From NCBI GenBank assembly GCA_900473205.1, contig UCLB01000022.1:62001-126000 (forward strand): a stretch of DNA of 64,000 nucleotides, in the 5' to 3' direction. Position 1 is the stretch's first letter. Each line of letters begins with the position of its first letter. A program made the translations under genes and the position numbers. The notes beneath the pieces are model-generated. The model was not told the origin of the DNA. It was given only the letters and a program-made list of their open reading frames with translations, and made no database searches. Shown piece after piece: positions 16,562 to 25,509 of the stretch. The stretch comes from Hyphomicrobiales bacterium (GTDB taxonomy: Bacteria; Pseudomonadota; Alphaproteobacteria; Rhizobiales; Rhizobiaceae).

Positions 16562-17311
16562 TCAGGCGAAGCTGTCGCCATCGCCTGAATCGAAATCCGC
16601 ATCGTCATTGCTGTCGTCGTAATCCGCCTGATGCAGATTATCGTTGTTGTCGGTGGCATCCTGCTGCGGCTTGTCGTCATCGCCATAGTAGTTGTTGATG
16701 ACAGTCTCCTCTACAGGCGCGTTAGCGCTGCCCGCACCACCAAATGGGGAGCCCCAGCCGGTTGATGCGACGTGGTTGGAGAAAATGCCGCTCAGCGAAT
16801 TGGCTAGCAACATGCCGCCCGCCACACCAGCCGCCGCGCCCAATGCGCCTTGCAAAAAGCCGCCGCTACCGCTTGGGCGTCCGAACGCCGATGGTTGCTG
16901 GTTGTTCCAAGGTCCACTGGCCTGCGGCGCATCGGGTGCGCGGCCCCACGGCCCCTGTGTTTGGCCAGATGTATCGTTGCGATAAGTCGGAGCAGGCGTT
17001 GGTGCCGGTGCCTGCTGCTGGCTGCCGCCAAAAATCGAACTGAGGAAGCCGCCTTGCTGTGCCTGTTGCGGGGCAGTGTTGCCGCTTTCCAGCTGGTGAA
17101 TGCGTTCTTCCAGCTGGCGAATATGCGCCGCTGCCGCTTCCAGCCCCTTTTCCTGCACGATAACGGCTTGAGCCAGATAATAGGGAGAGGCGGGCTGATC
17201 ACGCACGGCTTGGCTGATCAGCGTTTCCGCTTCCGCATCGCGCGGCGTGGAGGATGCGGATTTGACCCTGTCGAACAGGGATTTGAGCAGTTGGGTTTCT
17301 TCTGGTGACAT
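16562..17311 (-). CDS. DUF2076 domain-containing protein
   Basis: A 249-residue protein of the DUF2076 family. The N-terminal 85 residues are helical (MSPEETQLLKSLFDRVKS, later a heptad-rich stretch near 60-78). A Gln/Pro/Gly-rich low-complexity middle follows, then a glycine-rich hydrophobic helix at about 160-178 (GALGAAAGVAGGMLLANSL) and a very acidic Asp/Asn tail (about 215-249). Function is unknown; the family is often exported or membrane-associated, but I see no classical signal peptide. Confidence 0.85.
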   Translation of the reverse strand: MSPEETQLLKSLFDRVKSASSTPRDAEAETLISQAVRDQPASPYYLAQAVIVQEKGLEAAAAHIRQLEERIHQLESGNTAPQQAQQGGFLSSIFGGSQQQAPAPTPAPTYRNDTSGQTQGPWGRAPDAPQASGPWNNQQPSAFGRPSGSGGFLQGALGAAAGVAGGMLLANSLSGIFSNHVASTGWGSPFGGAGSANAPVEETVINNYYGDDDKPQQDATDNNDNLHQADYDDSNDDADFDSGDGDSFA

Positions 17312-17420
17312 CGGTTGCCTCCTTGGCGTGTCGAGAAACGCACATCAAGGAAGTAGGGTTCAATTCCGGCTTTTGAAAGCCGGAATTTTCTTACATTTTT
17401 GTAAGGTTAAAAGCCTGTCT

Positions 17421-18011
17421 TCAACCGCCGAAAACCAGTGAAAGACCGGCCAGCGCCGTCAGGCCGCCGACGATGCGTGCAGCGAACGTTCCAAGCTTAG
17501 CAACGCCCATCCCCAGCGCGATACCGGCAACATGCAGCAGAGCCGTTGCAATCACGAAGCCGACGCCGAACTGAAGCGCGCCCGCGCTGCCCAGTTCACC
17601 ACCATGGGCATGGCCATGAAACAGCGCGAAGACGCCGACGATGCTGGCTGCTACGCTCACCGGAACGCGCGTCGCCATGGCCACCAGCAGGCCGAGTGCG
17701 ATGACGGAAGCTAGAATGGCCGGTTCCACGAAGGGCAGCTCGATGCCGCCGAGTGCCAGCAGGAAGCCAACGGCCATCGTCCCGACGAAAGCAGTGGGAA
17801 CGATGAACAGCGCGTTCTTATTGTCCTTGGATGCTGCAATCTGCGCGGCCCAGATGCCGACGGCGACCATGACGAGGATGTGGTCTGCGCCGAACAGCGG
17901 ATGCGAAAAACCGGCCATGAAGGAGCCGTGTTCTTCCGGGTTCAGGTGGGCAAAGGCAGGCAGTGCGGTAAGGCCAAGCGTTGCTGCGGCGAATGAAAGT
18001 CTTTTGAACAT
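17421..18011 (-). CDS. HupE/UreJ family metal transporter
   Basis: A 196-residue inner-membrane protein with a cleavable signal sequence ending PAFAH, then about six helices. The family motif HPLFGADHILVMVAVGIWA and a histidine-rich FHGHAHGGEL mark HupE/UreJ proteins, which carry nickel or cobalt. No urease or hydrogenase gene is adjacent, and I found no recognisable cobalamin riboswitch in the 196 bases upstream. The start is ATG 18011. Confidence 0.88.
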   Translation of the reverse strand: MFKRLSFAAATLGLTALPAFAHLNPEEHGSFMAGFSHPLFGADHILVMVAVGIWAAQIAASKDNKNALFIVPTAFVGTMAVGFLLALGGIELPFVEPAILASVIALGLLVAMATRVPVSVAASIVGVFALFHGHAHGGELGSAGALQFGVGFVIATALLHVAGIALGMGVAKLGTFAARIVGGLTALAGLSLVFGG

Positions 18012-18231
18012 CGTTCCCTCTCGAAATTTTTACATGTGCGGCTCAGGAGCGCTTGGGTCGCCTGCTGGGCCGCGCAGTTAACGATATCGTAGTCATGAAG
18101 AGCCTGTCCATGCGTCATTTGCCGGTGCCCTGTTTATTAAGCAGTTCCGCGCCTTGCCTTTTTCACTCATTGTTTTACGAAACAAATCACACTATGTCCG
18201 GTAGGTAATGAATTACGTTGGAGACCGCCAC

Positions 18232-18813
18232 ATGAACGAAGAAGAAGACGACAAGAGCAAGGAACTGCCGATCGGCAAGGAAACGGAAGCGAATCTTTTC
18301 AAGTCGCGTTCGATCTTCATCTATGGCGGCATCACGCAGGAACTGGCGCAGAAGGTTTGCACGCAGCTCGTGGCACTTGCCGCTGCCAGCGATGAAGACA
18401 TCCGCGTCTACGTGAACTCGCCCGGCGGCCACGTCGAATCCGGCGACAGCATTCACGACATGATCAAGTTCATCAAGCCGAAGGTCTGGATCATCGGCAC
18501 GGGCTGGGTCGCTTCCGCTGGCGCGCTGATCTACGTATCGGTGCCGAAGGAACGTCGCATCTGCCTGCCGAACACCCGCTTCCTGTTGCACCAACCATCC
18601 GGCGGCACACGCGGTATGGCGTCCGACATCGAAATCCAGGCACGCGAAATCATCAAGATGAACAAGCGCCTGATCAAGATATTCTCGGTGGCCACTGGCC
18701 AGTCCGAAGAAAAGATCGCCAAGGACATCGACCGCGATTACTGGCTGGGTGCAGAAGAAGCGGTGGCTTATGGCCTTGCTTCGCGCATCGTGACCTCGCA
18801 GGGCGAAATCTAA
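18232..18813 (+). CDS. clpP: ClpP-family serine protease
   Basis: Proteolytic subunit of the Clp type, or a close paralogue. The catalytic triad is intact: S95 in [12 protein letters not shown]120 in LLHQPSGG and D169 in DRDYWL, with the same 25- and 49-residue spacings as Escherichia coli ClpP. The oxyanion region NSPGGHV is present. No clpX or lon is adjacent, so it is probably one of several ClpP homologues typical of rhizobia. The start is ATG 18232, with GGAG eight bases upstream; the in-frame ATG 18208 has its AGG only two bases away. The acidic N-terminus (EEEDD) is unusual for ClpP. Confidence 0.88.
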   Translation: MNEEEDDKSKELPIGKETEANLFKSRSIFIYGGITQELAQKVCTQLVALAAASDEDIRVYVNSPGGHVESGDSIHDMIKFIKPKVWIIGTGWVASAGALIYVSVPKERRICLPNTRFLLHQPSGGTRGMASDIEIQAREIIKMNKRLIKIFSVATGQSEEKIAKDIDRDYWLGAEEAVAYGLASRIVTSQGEI

Positions 18814-18836
18814 GGCTCTGTTTCACTTATTTATTG

Positions 18837-18869
18837 AACCCGCATCGGCATGGCCGATGCGGGTTTTTT
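18837..18869 (+). terminator. Intrinsic terminator after clpP
   Basis: A 13-base stem (18837-18849 with 18853-18865), three-base loop and T-run. It terminates the clpP-like gene. Confidence 0.9.
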
Positions 18870-18896
18870 ATTGCTCTGAATAAAAGTTTTTTACAC

Positions 18897-19958
18897 TCAG
18901 GGAATGAGACGGCTCTTCCTCAGCGTTTCGAACAGCGCAAAGAACGCATCATCCGTCGGTTGGTACTCTTTGAAACCCAGACGGCGGCTCTTGCTCATGT
19001 CTGTGACGACTTCGATGGGGCGACCCAGATCGGCATCGGTGTGCCATGGTGATGCGAGGCGGGCGAGGTCTGGCTCGGCCAGATTTTCGCGCGCTGCGAT
19101 CTTGCTCCAGATATCGGCATCATCTTTCATCTGCTGTTCAAGCGGAATGACGGTGCCATCGAAGGATGCGGCTTCAATGCCGAACCAGTCTGCGATGCGG
19201 CCCCACATCCAGCTCCAGCGGAAGATATCGCCATTGACCACATTGAAGGCTTCGTTGCTTGCCTCTGGCGTTTCGGCTGCCCAGAGCAATTGCTTGGCCA
19301 GAAGGTTGGCGTCTGTCATGTCGGTTAGGCTGTTCCACTGTGCGGCAGAGCCGGGGAAGCGGAAGGGGCGGCCTGTCTCGCGGCAAATGGTGGCGTAGAC
19401 CGCAAGTGTCGTGCCCATGTTCATGGCGTTGCCGACTGCCTGACCGATGACGGTGTGCGGACGGTGGACGCTCCACGAGAAACCATCGCGTTTGGCGGCG
19501 GCAAAGACTTCGTCTTCCTGCGCGTAGTAGAAGTTCTCGACATCCAATCGACCCTGTTCCTCGCGGAACGGCGTCTGCGGCAGCTTGCCCTTGCCATAGG
19601 CCTCGAAGGGGCCAAGATAGTGCTTGAGGCCGGTGACCAGTGCCACATGGCGGATGGATTTGCCGAGGCTGAGGGCATCCAAGAGATTGCGGACCATGGC
19701 GGAATTGACGCGGATGTTTTCTGCCTCGCTATCCTGTCGAGCCCATGTGGTGATGAAGACGGCGTCTGGGCGAACATCCGTCAGGGCCTTTGCTGTTTCG
19801 ACTGCATTTTGCAAATCGGCGGCGACGGGAATGATGCCTTTCTGTTGTGCCGGTTTGCGCGATAGGCCGTAGACCTGCCAGCCCTGTTCCAAAAGAAGAT
19901 TTGCTGTGGCGCTGCCGACGATCCCGCTTGCGCCCACCACCAATGCCGTTTTAACCAT
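18897..19958 (-). CDS. PRISE-family short-chain reductase (progesterone 5-beta-reductase-like)
   Basis: A 353-residue NAD(P)H-dependent oxidoreductase with a Rossmann motif GASGIVGSA at about 11-19. The signatures TGLKHYLGPFEAYGKG and NFYYAQEDEVF identify the PRISE group (plant progesterone 5-beta-reductase and iridoid synthase), whose Lys and Tyr support reduction of activated C=C bonds of enones. The bacterial substrate is unknown. ATG 19958 has GGAG seven bases upstream and is preferred to TTG 19964. An HxlR-type regulator is divergent across about 98 bases and is the likely controller. Confidence 0.87.
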   Translation of the reverse strand: MVKTALVVGASGIVGSATANLLLEQGWQVYGLSRKPAQQKGIIPVAADLQNAVETAKALTDVRPDAVFITTWARQDSEAENIRVNSAMVRNLLDALSLGKSIRHVALVTGLKHYLGPFEAYGKGKLPQTPFREEQGRLDVENFYYAQEDEVFAAAKRDGFSWSVHRPHTVIGQAVGNAMNMGTTLAVYATICRETGRPFRFPGSAAQWNSLTDMTDANLLAKQLLWAAETPEASNEAFNVVNGDIFRWSWMWGRIADWFGIEAASFDGTVIPLEQQMKDDADIWSKIAARENLAEPDLARLASPWHTDADLGRPIEVVTDMSKSRRLGFKEYQPTDDAFFALFETLRKSRLIP

Positions 19959-20056
19959 GCTCAAACTCCATTTTTGTAGACGCTATAATTAGGCATCCCG
20001 CGCACCATCGTGTAGACGGCACGGATTGGGGACATGGATACCAGAGGGTGACCACG

Positions 20057-20434
20057 ATGAAACCGGGAAGCAATGAGGCTGAATGGCGTGAGGACTGTGC
20101 GCCGAGACGCGTGCTGGAATTGTTCTCGACCAAATGGACGAGCATGATCCTGCATGCGCTGCATAAGCTGCATGATGGCGCCGCCCGCACCGGTGTGCTG
20201 GAACGTAGCCTGCCGGGCATTTCCAAAAAGATGCTGACGCAGACCTTGAAGGAAATGGAGCGGACAGGGCTGATAACACGGCATGTGCATGCGACCAGAC
20301 CGCCCGCTGTGGAATACAGGCTGACGCCGCTTGGAGAGAGATTTATCGAACCGGTCGAAATGCTCTACGCCTGGGGCAGGGATAATGCCGATGCGCTGGA
20401 TGCTCTCGGGGAGCGCTCTACGTCGCGGCGTTAA
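20057..20434 (+). CDS. HxlR-family transcriptional regulator
   Basis: A 125-residue winged-helix regulator of the HxlR/YodB type. A Cys near the N-terminus (DCAPRRVLELFSTKWTSMIL) is followed by the recognition region SLPGISKKMLTQTLKEMERTGLITR and a beta wing. It is divergent from the PRISE reductase, and such pairs usually mean the regulator controls the enzyme in response to an electrophile or redox signal; that is inference. The start is ATG 20057, with GAGGG eight bases upstream. Its last four bases overlap the 3' end of the convergent gene. Confidence 0.9.
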   Translation: MKPGSNEAEWREDCAPRRVLELFSTKWTSMILHALHKLHDGAARTGVLERSLPGISKKMLTQTLKEMERTGLITRHVHATRPPAVEYRLTPLGERFIEPVEMLYAWGRDNADALDALGERSTSRR

Positions 20435-21105
20435 GCTTTGGCTGCTAGCCAAAGCGTATGGCGCGCGCCGCCGCGCTTGCCATTGGCGCGGACACTGACC
20501 TCGTCTGTCGCAAAACCGGCCTGCCGCAAACGGCGGGTGAAGGCGGCATCCGGGCCTGAAGACCAGACCGCGAGCACGCCTTTCGGGCGCAAGGCTGCTC
20601 TGGCGGCTTCAAGACCTTCTCGATCATAAAGACTGTCATTCGAAGGCCGCGACAGGCCGTCCGGGCCATTATCGACATCCAGCAGAATGGCGTCATAGGC
20701 CGCCTTCTTCGAGCGGATGAGCGCACCGACATCGCCGACATGGATATCGACGCGGGCATCGTCCAGTGTACCCTTGTGCAGATCGGCCATCGGCCCGCGT
20801 GCCCACTCCACCACCGCTGGCACCAGTTCCGCCACGGTCACGCGTGCATCCGAAGGCAGGGCGCCAAGCGCTGCGCGGAGCGTGAAGCCCATGCCAAGCC
20901 CGCCGATCAGCATACTCTGGTTCGCACGCCCCGCAATGCGTTCGCACGAAAGCGTCGCCAAGGCCTCTTCCGAGCCGCTCAAGCGGCTGTTCATCAGTTC
21001 GTTTGAACCCAGCATGATGGAAAATTCCTGGCCGCGCTGCTTCAGGCGCAGTTCGGTGCCATCACCCGGAATGGCTGCACGGTCCAGTTCTATCCAAGGA
21101 AGCAT
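20431..21105 (-). CDS. Spermidine-synthase-like SAM-binding protein
   Basis: A 224-residue Rossmann-fold protein resembling the spermidine synthase/methyltransferase superfamily. MLIGGLGMGFTLRAALGALP is the nucleotide-binding motif I, VTVAELVPAVVEWA motif II and DAILLDVDNGP the following acidic strand. It lacks the full polyamine-synthase N-terminal hairpin, so a methyltransferase or an orphan SpeE-like protein is as likely as true spermidine synthase. It converges with and overlaps the HxlR gene by four bases. Confidence 0.8.
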   Translation of the reverse strand: MLPWIELDRAAIPGDGTELRLKQRGQEFSIMLGSNELMNSRLSGSEEALATLSCERIAGRANQSMLIGGLGMGFTLRAALGALPSDARVTVAELVPAVVEWARGPMADLHKGTLDDARVDIHVGDVGALIRSKKAAYDAILLDVDNGPDGLSRPSNDSLYDREGLEAARAALRPKGVLAVWSSGPDAAFTRRLRQAGFATDEVSVRANGKRGGARHTLWLAAKA

Positions 21106-21250
21106 TTGTTATCTCGCTGTTTGATGGCGCGGGTTTACACGGGCTGGATGGCGAGAACAACAGGGCAGGGTGCAGACCATGCACAAGTCAGGCGCGAGTA
21201 CCCTCGCCGGAGAAAGCAACCTTGCCAGCGCATGCATTTTTTGATCTGGA

Positions 21251-22471
21251 ATGATGACCGCGTTTTCTCCGTGCCAGAGCCCAGCCATGTTAAAAGAATT
21301 CTCTCTCCAAAGCCTGTTCATGGGCCTGCTGACAGCCTTCGTCGGCTTTGCCAGCTCCTTTGCCGTGGTGCTGCAGGGGTTGAAGGGTGTCGGCGCGACG
21401 GATTTCGAGGCGGCATCCGGGCTGATGGCCCTGTCGGTTTCCGTCGGCCTTTGCGCCATCCTTCTCTCCGCCATGACGCGACTTCCCATCAGCATTGCAT
21501 GGTCTACACCGGGTGGCGCGCTTCTGGCGGCAACGGGGGTGATCGAGGGTGGTTTTCCAGCAGCGGTGGGTGCATTCATCATCTGCGCGGTGCTGATCAT
21601 CATCGCAGGTCTTTTCAAACCGCTCGGGCGGGCGGTGGCTTCCATTCCGACGCCGCTCGCTAATGCCATGCTGTCCGGCGTCATTATCGGCCTGTGTTTT
21701 GCGCCCATCAAGGCCATCGGCTTCAACCCGTTGCTCGGCCTGCCGATCATTCTGGCGTGGATCGTCGTTGGCGCTTTCAAACGCCTGTTTGCGGTGCCAG
21801 CAGCCCTAGCCGCCTTCGTACTGGTAATGATCTTTGGCGTTGATATTCCCGCAGGCGCGCTGGATAGTGTTGCGCAGTCGCTTGTTCCGCCGATGGAATT
21901 CGTCATGCCGGTGTTCAACCTGCAAGCCCTCATTTCCATCGCGCTGCCGCTGTTCATCGTCACCATGGCCTCGCAGAACATTCCCGGCATCGCCGTGCTG
22001 AAGGTCAACAATTACGATCCGCAGCCTGGGCAGTTGTTTGCCACGACCGGTCTGTTCTCGCTGTTCGCCGCGCCCTTCGGCGGCCACGCCGTCAACCTCG
22101 CCGCCATTACCGCTGCTATGTGCGCGGGCGAAGACGCGCATCCAGATACTAAGCGCCGTTACTGGGCAGTCATCGTCAGTGGCGTAGGTTATGTGATTTT
22201 CGGTCTCCTAGCCGGCGCTGTCACGGCCTTCGTGGCGCTTGCACCGCCTATTCTGATTCAGGCCGTTGCAGGTCTAGCTCTCGTCGGAGCTTTCTCCGGC
22301 TCAGCGGTCGCCGCCTTCAAAGACCCGGAAACCCGAGAAGCCGCGGCCATAACCTTTCTTATCACGGCTTCGGGTCTGTCGTTTGGCGGTATTTCCGGAG
22401 CGTTCTGGGGGCTTATCGGTGGTGGTTTGATGATGGCGCTGACCGGCGTCGTGAAACGAATGAAAAGTTGA
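21251..22471 (+). CDS. BenE-family benzoate/H+ symporter-like transporter
   Basis: A 406-residue inner-membrane protein with about 11-12 helices. Segments such as LPISIAWSTPGGALLA, LANAMLSGVIIGLCFAPIKA and GIAVLKVNNYDPQPGQLFATTGLFSLFAAPFGGHAVNLAAITAA match the BenE family. No benzoate catabolic gene is nearby, so the real substrate is open. The start may be ATG 21251 or 21254, or the later ATG 21287 (MLKEF), which would begin closer to the first helix. Confidence 0.85.
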   Translation: MMTAFSPCQSPAMLKEFSLQSLFMGLLTAFVGFASSFAVVLQGLKGVGATDFEAASGLMALSVSVGLCAILLSAMTRLPISIAWSTPGGALLAATGVIEGGFPAAVGAFIICAVLIIIAGLFKPLGRAVASIPTPLANAMLSGVIIGLCFAPIKAIGFNPLLGLPIILAWIVVGAFKRLFAVPAALAAFVLVMIFGVDIPAGALDSVAQSLVPPMEFVMPVFNLQALISIALPLFIVTMASQNIPGIAVLKVNNYDPQPGQLFATTGLFSLFAAPFGGHAVNLAAITAAMCAGEDAHPDTKRRYWAVIVSGVGYVIFGLLAGAVTAFVALAPPILIQAVAGLALVGAFSGSAVAAFKDPETREAAAITFLITASGLSFGGISGAFWGLIGGGLMMALTGVVKRMKS

Positions 22472-22514
22472 AGATAGACTTGCAACGAAAAATTTCGCCG
22501 CTTATAAGATTTGT

Positions 22515-22634
22515 ATGACCATTCATACCGCAACCATTTCAGGCATGAGCACGCAGTTTTCTGTGGACGGCCAGCCATGCGGTGCACTCTCGCTTCTTAG
22601 CCTCGACCTTACACGCGGTTGCCGGGTCCAGTGA
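22515..22634 (+). CDS. Putative leucine-rich leader peptide of leuA
   Basis: A 39-codon ORF in the 300-base gap before leuA. Its distal part reads ALSLLSLDLTRGCRVQ, with five Leu codons (CTC, CTT, CTT, CTC, CTT) inside 24 bases at 22587-22610. Shortly after, TGAGGAGC (22632-22639) is complementary to GCTCCTCA (22672-22679). This is what a leucine attenuator looks like. Translation may start at ATG 22515 or ATG 22545. A T-run terminator is not obvious; the nearest candidate is GCCC-GTTT-GGGC near 22710-22721 with T5 at 22738. Confidence 0.65.
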   Translation: MTIHTATISGMSTQFSVDGQPCGALSLLSLDLTRGCRVQ

Positions 22635-22771
22635 GGAGCGCCCGGCGGCCGAAAGCCCGCTGGTGCCAATGCTCCTCAACTCGAAATCTCACTTTATACT
22701 GGATTTAAGGCCCGTTTGGGCGCGCATCTGCCAAGGCTTTTTCGGCCGCGATGCGTGGAAGGAGCAAGATT

Positions 22772-24487
22772 ATGGACGCCAAGACCTCTCAGATTTCCAA
22801 GGGCATGCCGGACGCGAACGTGAAGTATCGCCCATACCCTGTCATCGATATCAAGGACCGCACCTGGCCTTCAAAAACCATTGATAAGGCACCGATCTGG
22901 TGTTCGGTCGATTTGCGGGATGGCAACCAGTCTTTGGTCAATCCCATGGGGCATGACCGCAAGGCGCGCATGTTCAAGCTGTTGCTGGAAATGGGCTTCA
23001 AGGAAATCGAAATCGGTTTCCCATCCGCTTCGCAGACGGATTTCGACTTCGCTCGCTGGTGTGTTGAGCAGGGTGGGGTGCCTGAAGATGTGTCGTTGCA
23101 GGTGCTGGTTCAGTGCCGCCCGGAACTGATCACGCGCACCTTCGAATCGCTGGAAGGCGCCAAGAACCCGATCATCCACTTCTACAATTCCACGTCTGAA
23201 TTGCAGCGTCGTGTGGTGTTCGGCAAGGATGTGCACGGCATCAAGCAGATCGCCGTCGATGCCGCCAAGATGATCACCGATATGGCGGCCAAAGCCGGTG
23301 GCGGTTATCGCTTCGAATATTCGCCGGAAAGCTTTACCGGCACGGAGCTGGAAGTGGCGCTGGAGATCTGCAACGCAGTTGTCGAGGTGGTGAAGCCGAC
23401 GGCGGATAACAAGCTGATCCTCAACCTGCCTTCCACCGTCGAGATGGCAACGCCGAACATCTATGCCGACCAGATCGAGTGGATGTGCCGCAACATCGAC
23501 AACCGCGAAAACGTCATCATCTCGCTGCATCCGCACAATGATCGTGGAACGGGCATCGCCGCCACCGAGCTGGGCCTGATGGCGGGTGCCGACCGTGTGG
23601 AAGGCACATTGTTCGGCAATGGCGAGCGCACCGGTAACGTGGATGTGGTGACGTTGGCGTTGAACATGTACACGCAGGGTGTGGACCCGGAACTGGATTG
23701 CCGCGATATCGAGCGGATCAAGTCCGTCTATGAATATTCCAATGAGATGACGATCCCCGAGCGTCATCCTTATGTCGGTGAACTGGTCTACACCGCCTTT
23801 TCCGGTTCGCATCAGGATGCGATCAACAAGGGCATGAAGGCGATCAAGGTCGCCAACCATCCTGTCTGGGAAGTGCCTTACCTGCCCATCGACCCGAAGG
23901 ATGTCGGTCGCTCCTACGAGGCGATCATCCGCATCAACTCGCAATCGGGCAAGGGCGGCATCGCCTATATTCTCCAGCAGGATTACGGCCTGAACCTGCC
24001 CCGCAATTTGCAGGTGGAATTCCGCGAGGAAATCCAGCGCATTACCGATGAAGAAGGTGTGGAACTGCCCGCCAAGCGCATCCATGACCGCTTCATCGAG
24101 CAATATGTGACGCAGCCAAATGCACGCATCAAGTTCGTGGATCACCATACCTATCCGGCTGGCGACTTCCGCGGTGTGCGCGTGGTGGCAGCCGAGATCA
24201 CCGACAAGGGTGAGATCAAGCGCATCGAGGGCAAGGGAACAGGTCCCATCGATGGCTTCATCAACGCACTGTCCACATATCTCGGCATTGATCTGTCGGT
24301 GAATGACTACTCAGAACACTCTCTGCAACACGGCTCCAACGCCTCGGCCATAGCCTATGTCGAGATGGAACATCCAGGCGGTAAACTGTTTGGTGCGGGT
24401 ATCAACACCAACATCGTGGCGGCTTCGCTGGAGGCTATCGTTTCTGCGGCGAACCGGGTGCTGGAAGAGCGGGCAGCGAAGACCTGA
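22772..24487 (+). CDS. leuA: 2-isopropylmalate synthase
   Basis: Condenses acetyl-CoA with 2-oxoisovalerate, the first step of leucine synthesis. The 571-residue product is of the longer LeuA type with the DLRDGNQSLVNPM catalytic and metal motif near residue 48, the HxH pair in HPHNDRGTG near residue 252, and a C-terminal regulatory domain (about 430-571) for leucine feedback. AAGGAG seven bases before ATG 22772 supports the start. A leucine-rich leader ORF upstream suggests attenuation control. Confidence 0.95.
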   Translation: MDAKTSQISKGMPDANVKYRPYPVIDIKDRTWPSKTIDKAPIWCSVDLRDGNQSLVNPMGHDRKARMFKLLLEMGFKEIEIGFPSASQTDFDFARWCVEQGGVPEDVSLQVLVQCRPELITRTFESLEGAKNPIIHFYNSTSELQRRVVFGKDVHGIKQIAVDAAKMITDMAAKAGGGYRFEYSPESFTGTELEVALEICNAVVEVVKPTADNKLILNLPSTVEMATPNIYADQIEWMCRNIDNRENVIISLHPHNDRGTGIAATELGLMAGADRVEGTLFGNGERTGNVDVVTLALNMYTQGVDPELDCRDIERIKSVYEYSNEMTIPERHPYVGELVYTAFSGSHQDAINKGMKAIKVANHPVWEVPYLPIDPKDVGRSYEAIIRINSQSGKGGIAYILQQDYGLNLPRNLQVEFREEIQRITDEEGVELPAKRIHDRFIEQYVTQPNARIKFVDHHTYPAGDFRGVRVVAAEITDKGEIKRIEGKGTGPIDGFINALSTYLGIDLSVNDYSEHSLQHGSNASAIAYVEMEHPGGKLFGAGINTNIVAASLEAIVSAANRVLEERAAKT

Positions 24488-24508
24488 TAGGCTTCCGGTC
24501 ACCTTTAC

Positions 24509-24544
24509 CGGCCTCAGCAGATGCGTTCTGCTGAGGCCGTTTTC
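24509..24544 (+). terminator. Intrinsic terminator after leuA
   Basis: A 13-base stem (24509-24521 with 24527-24539), five-base loop and TTTT. It ends the leuA transcript. Confidence 0.9.
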
Positions 24545-24556
24545 TTGTAGAGAGAT

Positions 24557-25423
24557 TTGGAGCGGTCGCCTGTGCAGTCGGGATTGGGTGTCGTCAGCGA
24601 TTTATCTGCCCCCGTCGCATCGGGGTGGATCAATCTCGCGTCGGGAATGAAAGGCTGCGAACGGATCGAGGCGTTTTTCTCCGGTCCAGCCTATCAACCG
24701 CATCGACACGATACTTGTGCCATAGGGCGTACGATATCCGGCGTGCAGCGATTTCAGTATCGTGGCGAGGGCAGCGCAGGTGTTCCCGGCACTGTGATGG
24801 TGCTTTACCCGGACGAATTGCATGACGGGCAGGCAGGCACGGAAGATGGTTTTCATTACCAGATGATCTATCTGGACCCGCTTCTTGTGCAGAATGCGCT
24901 GGGGCATGGTCATTCGCTACCATTCATAGCCGTTGGGGTTACGCGTCATCCGCAGTTGCTGAAAACGATTGACCGGATTTTCGCTCATATGAGCCAACCC
25001 CTGGAGACACTGCAATATGATGATGCGGTCTATGATATTTCCGTCGCATTGAAAGCTGCGGCCCCGATAACCAGCCGACGCTCCCTGTCGGCGCCCGATT
25101 ACCGAGCCGCAGACACGGCCCGCGATTATCTTCTCCATTCGAACGACTAAGTGATTTCCCTCGAGCAACTGGAGGCGTTGACTGGCCAGGATCGATGGAA
25201 GCTTTCGCGCGATTTCAGGCGTGTGTTTGGCACCAGCCCCTACCGATACCTCATTTTGCGGCGTCTGGACCGGGCCAAGGCGCGGATCATGGATGGGCAA
25301 CCTCTTGTTAAAGTGGCGCTCGACACGGGCTTTGCCGACCAGGCCCATTTGACCCGGCATTTTCGCGGTGCTTTCGGCATGACGCCCGCGCGGTGGCGCA
25401 AGATGACATTGAAGACGCGTTGA
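24557..25423 (+). pseudogene. AraC-family regulator interrupted by an in-frame stop
   Basis: Reading one frame through, this is a complete AraC regulator. The cupin-like sensor (about residues 35-150, with PHRHDTCAIG and GTVMVLYPDELHDG) is followed by two helix-turn-helix units (SLEQLEALTGQDRWKLSRDFRRVFG, then ALDTGFADQAHLTRHFRGAFGMTPARWR). A TAA at 25148-25150 interrupts it just before the DNA-binding domain, and the next codon is GTG, which could allow reinitiation. A nonsense mutation, a sequencing error or a naturally split protein are all possible. The N-terminal start is TTG 24557 or GTG 24572. Confidence 0.8.
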
Positions 25424-25480
25424 TCTGCACGATCGTTCAATATTCCAGACGGCGGAGCGCCTAACCTGCTTTCATTGAAA

Positions 25481-25509
25481 AATGGAGCAATGGAGCAATG
25501 GGGCAATGG
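25481..25509 (+). repeat. 8-bp tandem repeat at the cupin gene start
   Basis: AATGGAGC at 25481-25488 and 25489-25496, AATGGGGC at 25497-25504, then a partial AATGG. Each unit carries an ATG and a ribosome-site-like GGAG. Because the unit is 8 bp, the successive ATGs fall in different frames; those at 25482 and 25506 share the cupin frame. Confidence 0.8.

Noticed and set aside
17312-18207. Search for a cobalamin or nickel riboswitch upstream of the HupE/UreJ gene
   Set aside because: No B12-box or other known conserved riboswitch core was recognised in 18012-18207.
22871-24148. 425-codon minus-strand frame opposite leuA
   Set aside because: Antisense artefact of a well-defined enzyme gene, with His/Asp-rich nonsense composition.
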